Source of the DNA: Lepisosteus oculatus | Lineage: Eukaryota; Chordata; Actinopteri; Semionotiformes; Lepisosteidae | NCBI RefSeq assembly: GCF_040954835.1 | Contig: NC_090711.1 | Location: forward strand, 7,013,501-7,077,500 | DNA: 64,000 nt | Reading direction: 5' to 3' | Part shown: positions 34,851-64,000 of the stretch, in pieces | Layout: each line of letters opens with the position of its first letter | Numbering within the stretch: the stretch's first letter is position 1 | Position numbers and translations under genes: made by a program | The notes under the pieces: model-generated | What the model was told of the DNA's origin: nothing | What the model saw: the letters and a program-made list of their open reading frames with translations, nothing else | Database searches by the model: none

Positions 34851-34998
34851 ATTCATTCATCCATTGTCTAACCATTTATTCCAATTCAGTGTTGTGGGGG
34901 AACCAGACCCAACCTCAGAAGTTACTGTAGGTCGGGAATTGAAGTCAGGGCCCCAGCTCTGCAAGGCCCTAACCACTACACCATCACGCCACCCAACA
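34851..34998 (-). mobile_element. Internally deleted tRNA-type SINE, minus strand
   Basis: Read on minus, the sequence starts GGGTGGCGTGATGGTGTAGTGGTTAGGG, contains a B-box-like AATTCCCGACC, jumps to the 3' part (GGTTCCCCCACAACACTGAATTGG), and ends AATGGATGAATGA. The middle body is missing. It is the same family as the element at 31,989-32,262. Confidence 0.7.
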
Positions 34999-37900
34999 GT
35001 GGTGAGTACAAAAATGAACAGTGTTTTTAATTGTGGCCATGTGATCAATGGGAGACTGGGAGAATATATTAAAAGGAAAGAAAAAATGTTTTTGCAAAAC
35101 AGTTAGGGTGCAATTTTACTTACACACAAGCTGTAAGCAGTGAAAAAGCAACTTACCCATGAAAGTGATTTGATGTACACTATATACCCATGGAATTGGA
35201 AAACACCAAGATAATTTACTAACTCTTGGAGGGAAAAAAAAAACAGTACTTTGACCAATTTTAATTTTTGTGATTTGTTCTAACTAAGCACAATTTGGCA
35301 TTGTAGCTTCTATTGGAAAGAAGTGTTCATACATACTGTTTTGAATAACTTACATTTAGGCCTCTTGCTAAAGCAGAACCTACCCATGAGTTAATTTTGT
35401 AATCTTAATTTCTTTTACATCTTCATTTCTTTTACATTTTTTTCTTGTGCTCTCCACAATTGGAAAACCATTCTGTTTTCTCTATTTTTCATTATTTGGT
35501 AATGCAACAGGAGGCATTGAAATTCTCCTGTAGAGTTATTATTTTGTTTCTCTTTTTGTAGCAGCGAGATAGGGAAGAAGAGAGGATTTGCTTTTATTGA
35601 AAGAGCAAAGAAGTGCTGTTGTGGTGTTGGAATAAAAACCCATTACAGCAAATTTAAACAACTTTGTGGGGGCGCAAACCGTATAATCAAATATCAGTCA
35701 AGCTTTGTCCTTTTAATTTTTTCAGCCAATTATTTTTCCTATGTTATAATGATTGTGTAGGCTTTATTTATACATTTTGAAATAAAAGTACAAGATCACC
35801 AAAGATATGATGACTGAAGAAGAATGAGCAACAGAGTCCTGAAACAGTAATCGAGAGGGAGACTTGTGATCATCCAGCCAGTTTGTTTCTTATTCCTACT
35901 GTTTTCTGTTTTTGATTTATTGAGAACCTGGAGGTTAAGGTCTTCATTGCTTGCTTGCTCAGTTGGGGTCTCAGCAGACATTACGTACCCTAGCTATATT
36001 ACAGAGACATAGCCTGATTTAAGAAAAAAACTGGAAAGAATATGATGCCTTCCACAGTAAAAGAAAATTAATCTATTTGCAAATAATGTATAATCTTTCA
36101 TCTTAAAAATAAAAATATCTGTAAATTTGATAAAGAAATCCTGGACATACATTTCAAATGTGCTTCTTGTTTTTGAAATCGGCACATAGAAAAAATACAA
36201 ATGCAAGCACAACCTACCTCTCCTTCAGTAACTAAGCATGCTGGCATTTAGTGCATGATAATCTAAAACAACTGTACCCTTTACAGCAATCCGAGCTCCA
36301 GTTCCTGGAATCCCTGCTTGTGCAGATATTCCTGTTAGCTCTGTTGGCTCACGGAGATGAGCTCACTGCACTGGTGTATAAACAGGTACACACAGAAAAT
36401 ATATTGTGACAAACCAAAACCAAAAGGGGAAATAGGTTATTGGGCATGTAACTGGTAAGAGATGAGCTGCATAGAAAACACAGAAATAATTTTAATACAC
36501 ACATGGAATAAAATATGCTCAGTGTGCAAAACGTTGTGTCCTGATAAATGACATTTGGACCACTTTCACCCCAAAGCTTTAGTGACAAATATAATGAATA
36601 ATTCACAGATATTATATAATATAATTGAAAACATTATAATTCCGTTATAATTTAATAAAGCGTTGGAATATTACAGACTCCAGGTACTGCACACCGTATA
36701 TATGTGTTTGCATATAAATCTTTACATATAAGTACACAAAATATAACATTTTTCAATTTTGGGAACACAATTTAAACTCACAACATCTCAGATCTCTGCA
36801 ATTAAACCCGTTTAAACTTTTTCATTGCCTGCTTTTATCATGCAAAACACATGTCTGTGGAAACAGAGCAGAACTTTAATTAGCCATCTAATGAAATGCA
36901 CTACCAGAATAGCAACAGTGTGGGCTGTTTCTATCTAATCAATGTTTGAGGAGGCACCAGTTATCATTGTAACACTTCATGGCAGGAGATAGGACTGTCT
37001 GCAGACACCAGGGACCTGTTTTCCTTCTAGCTCAAGCTGCCTGATTCAGAATGCAAGTAAAACGCTAAGTTTCAATTTCTTCAAATATTGTTTAGACAAT
37101 GAAATAAAGGTTCAGAAAGGTTTCCACATATTCTCTTTTGACAGAATTTGTTAACAGCTGCAGTTTGCATTCTTTTTCCTTTGACATACTCTCCTGCAGT
37201 TATCAGGAGCCCAGAGCTGGCCACTTGAGTAAGGCAAGCCTGAAATGGCCAATCCCTGCAAAAGACTACTTGCACAACTAAAGACAAACAGAGCTCTTGA
37301 GACCCTAAACATATCCACTACACTTCATCTACAACATTAATAAATGCTTGCTGTACAAAGAAATCCAGGCTTAGATTTTTATGCAACTTTAGAAACCCAG
37401 AGCTGAACTTGAAGGACCTACTCATGGAAAATACTTCATTTATATTAACATACCTTCAATACTTGGTCAATACAATGTGAAGAAGCCCATAAAAAAGGCA
37501 AACTGAATGTTAGGATATATAGTTAAAATGTGGAATTCAGAAAGATGTTTCTGCTTTGGAAAGCTGGCAGTGAAGAGTGACATTCTCGGGCTCAAAGGAA
37601 TGTCATATATTGACAGATCAGAACTACTAAATCTTCCTACTCTCTAATAAAATTGACTATGAAGAGACCTGTTTCTATTTTTCTAAATTCTGAAAAGCAG
37701 TAACAACATTAACCCAATGAACTTCAGAAACAACTGTGACTTGATGAGACACTTAGATCAATTTTCCTACTAGCAAGCAAACAAGCAAAATATGTCCATT
37801 GAGTTCACAAACTATTTTCTTATTTTGCATGTATAATTTCGTCATGCATTTTTTCATGTATTTAACTTACAATACCTTTGTATTATTTTCATACTCTTTA

Positions 37901-39899
37901 TTGTTTTGTTGTTATATAGATACCTTTGTGCATTCTTTGTACATTGCAACGTAACCTATGAGGGTTGTGAGTTCATTTGCAAACTTTTTGGAAGAAAAAA
38001 TCTGAGCGTGACCCAATTAACCTTATTTTATCTATTTGACATCATGATAGCAAGGAGAGTATGGATTAATAAAATCTGCACTATTTGCCTGGGGAGACAG
38101 AAGAGCCATGAGTTTCGAAATAGACGTTGCCCAGGTTTGTTGGGGTAGACATCTCTGTGGGATGTTCCCCGTCTTACTGCACTGATTGTCCTGCTGCTAC
38201 CCTAGCTGAGTGCACTACCTCTTTAACAATGGAGCTCTTTCCAGCAGTTGGCCTGTCTCAGGCAGGAATTTTGGCTATTAGCACTGGAGCTGTATTCTTG
38301 TCTATTTCGGGACGCTAGAGTCTGCACACAAGGACGTTTATCTCCTCTTTTGTTCTCAAGGTCAGGACGCACTGAGTTCCAAATTTAAAAAGCAAAAGGA
38401 AAAACAGCAAGAAAAAAAAAGCAGTGAAATGCATGTACATCCCAAATGACATGACCAGCCACATTTATGCTGAAATGAGCAAAAAGGTAGCTGCAAAAAG
38501 GAGTGGTATCAGTATTGCACGTGTTGTTTTTTCTTGTTTTACAATTAAGATTTGTTTAAAAAAGACTTGATCAGCCTCACTTTGCAACCCAAGTAGTCTA
38601 TTTTTCATGTTACCAAAGTAAATACATGTGTCATTCAAAATCGTATCCACTAACCACTACAGAGCATGTTCAACAAATTCAGCAGGGATTTTTAAATTTC
38701 TCCACTGTGTTCAACCAGTCCAAGCTCTGTCAATGAAAATCTTTTTTTTTTTCTGTCAAAAGCAGGCATGTTTTCATCCAGATAACCCGTCACAGAAATC
38801 ACTTCTTGATAGTTTAGTAAGTAGATTAGCAAGTTTCCTTAGTGCCGATGGGCAGGAGCTTATCTGGAATACAAAACAGACACCCCTACGTGCTGCTCAT
38901 TCCATTTTCATTCAAGGGTAATGCAATAGTACAATCAGGCAGTAAGTACCCTGCTTCCCTGTACCCCATTCCTAAGGTTAAACATGCCAAAGACTCTCCT
39001 CAAACACCAGGCGTGCTTTACAGAACACATTCACAGACAGCCTGTGAGATTCTGCACAAGAATTAGATGCACAGCATTAGAGTCCTCCACCTCGCGTTGG
39101 ACTTATCTATTCTGTGAATTTAATGAATCGTTTTATGCTTCGCTTCTATTAATATCACTTTATATTTTTAGTGCATCTACTTAATGTCACGGGGCCCTTA
39201 AAACCACTTCTAAACGACGCTTTCATTAAGTCGCACAGTATGATTGAGTGAACCCCCTTCATGACTCAATGGAGTAATAAGAGACGAAATCACTTGGATT
39301 TGAATGTAAAAATATGGTGTTTCTTTAATTTCTTTGTATAACTAATGTCTCGGCAAGGTGGCTCATCTTATCTGCAGGATTTAGAGAGAGATTAATATTC
39401 TTGTATTTAAGGTAAGATTACTATATTTTACTCCTTAATTGGTTAGGAGATTATGCGGTTTCTAAACTGTCATTTTCAGGTTCAGGTTTGAAGGATTTAT
39501 CTGCGCACTAGATAGGCACTGTGTGTGTACTGCATATTAATTGTAACAGAATTTAGTCTGATTAAATATAACATTCTAAACAAGCGTTTGATTTATTCCG
39601 CTTTGAGTCATCAATATATATTCATCCTTGCAGCTGTTTTAGTTTCACAACTTGGAAAAGTTGTGGTCCTGTTCAATAAATTGTAGTTTACACAGAAATA
39701 CAGTATATGCCGCGTTTGTTTTTATTAACGTACCACTCTGTACGTGTTTATTGATAACAATACCCTACTATAAAGAAAGACAGTGTCCTTTTGATTGCTG
39801 TAATCCCAGTTATAACATAATACCGTTACAAAAATAACCGGCTTAGGTTTGCTTCGAGATAAAAATGCTGCTTGCCTTTTGTGTCAATGCGGGCACACG
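34999..39899. other. Intergenic DNA upstream of myh7b, no gene seen
   Basis: About 4.9 kb of AT-rich sequence has only short open frames and no recognised domain, RNA gene or repeat family. It may hold distal myh7b regulatory elements, but nothing can be pinpointed from one sequence. Confidence 0.4.
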
Positions 39900-40032
39900 G
39901 ACAGCACCAATGGGCGGAGGAGGAGGTGACACATGGGAATTTTTGACATATCTCCCTTAACCCTGACCTTGAGAAAGACAATAAAAAGACGGACTTCGTT
40001 TCACCGACCCAATCTGACCTGTGTGCTCTGAG
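39900..40032 (+). promoter_or_regulatory. myh7b: myh7b / mir-499 core promoter and non-coding first exon
   Basis: Several promoter motifs are packed together: CCAAT (39907-39911), GGGCGG (39912-39917), an E-box CACATG (39930-39935), an exact ERR-type element TGACCTTGA (39964-39972, the complement of TCAAGGTCA) and a TATA-like ATAAAAAG (39981-39988). A start near 40,010 and a donor GAG|GTTGGT (exon end 40032) would give a short non-coding exon spliced to the ATG exon (acceptor CCGCAG before 40470). In mammals, ERR-gamma is known to drive Myh7b/miR-499 through such an element. The exon model is an inference. Confidence 0.6.
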
Positions 40033-40517
40033 GTTGGTACAGTCTACCTACCTGCATGTTGGCTGTATTGTACTAACTGTTATGTGTTGTAGCCGTGTTT
40101 TTCCCCTTGTGTGATTTAAATTGATAACATTTAACAATATATTGATTCACAGGATAATTACGTTTTACACACTATATATGTTTTTAAGATCTCACGTTGG
40201 TATATTTTGGTTTCTTTTTGCATGCAAATGTATATAGGATGGAAGCTTATTTAAAATCTATATATGTAATGCTAACTGAAGTAATATGCTTCGATTTCGA
40301 AATTTTAGGAATGTTTTTTTTTAAAGAGGTCTCTAATCTGCTCTTAGTAAAATAAATCAATTTATTTGATTTGGGCGGAAAGTATTTTGCCCGTGTTCAA
40401 ACTTGAGTTGTGCTTGGCGAATTTCAATTGCAAACCTTTCTAATGTGAAGTTTTTTTCTTCTCCCGCAGTTCAAGAAGTCGCGTCCGCTGTGCCGAGCGC
40501 CCTGCCGGACCTTCACC

Positions 40518-63931
<23,414 letters not shown>

Positions 63932-64000
63932 GTACTCAGTCTTAAGTCAACAGTCACAAAGCTTACCTGAACACAGGACCTGGTCCTTGATTTCCATTCA

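Overview
The window is vertebrate genomic DNA, most probably from a ray-finned fish. The evidence is multi-exon genes with GT-AG introns, fish-type SINEs (one 5S rRNA-derived family and one tRNA-headed family ending in AAAATGGATGGATG), hAT and retroviral LTR debris, and a myosin gene carrying the fish-style form of miR-499. I cannot name the species.

Layout: (1) 1-5.7 kb, minus strand: the first seven coding exons of samhd1 (SAM domain plus the first half of the HD dNTPase domain). Its intron 7 is filled by a minus-strand retroviral-type LTR with primer-binding site, itself broken by a SINE, and the gene runs off the left edge. (2) 5.7-8.2 kb: samhd1 5' flank, AT-rich intergenic DNA and a decayed hAT transposase. 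(3) 8.2-29.6 kb, minus strand: a direct tandem duplication of the whole glutathione synthetase gene (gss). Copy A has 12 coding exons and 476 codons. Copy B has the same 12 exons, all in frame, but intron 9 carries a 4,618-bp insertion with 21-bp terminal inverted repeats and a TA target duplication. (4) 29.6-39.9 kb: gene-poor DNA with several SINEs. (5) 39.9 kb to the right edge, plus strand: myh7b (slow/cardiac-type myosin heavy chain 7B) from its promoter through 39 coding exons (1,861 codons). It is missing only the last ~80 residues, and mir-499 lies in intron 18.

The adjacency of gss (minus) and myh7b (plus), head to head, matches the human chromosome 20 arrangement, which supports both orthology calls. 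The products have unrelated jobs: SAMHD1 hydrolyses dNTPs, GSS makes glutathione, and MYH7B/miR-499 belong to slow and cardiac muscle identity.

The most interesting points are: the two intact gss genes, of which copy B has lost a conserved Ser-Phe pair in the substrate-binding loop; the large foldback-like inserted element with nested inverted repeats and no visible transposase; a premature-stop exon-like copy of myh7b exon 19 sitting 47 bp behind exon 13; and an exact ERR-type element (TGACCTTGA) next to the TATA-like box of the myh7b/miR-499 promoter.
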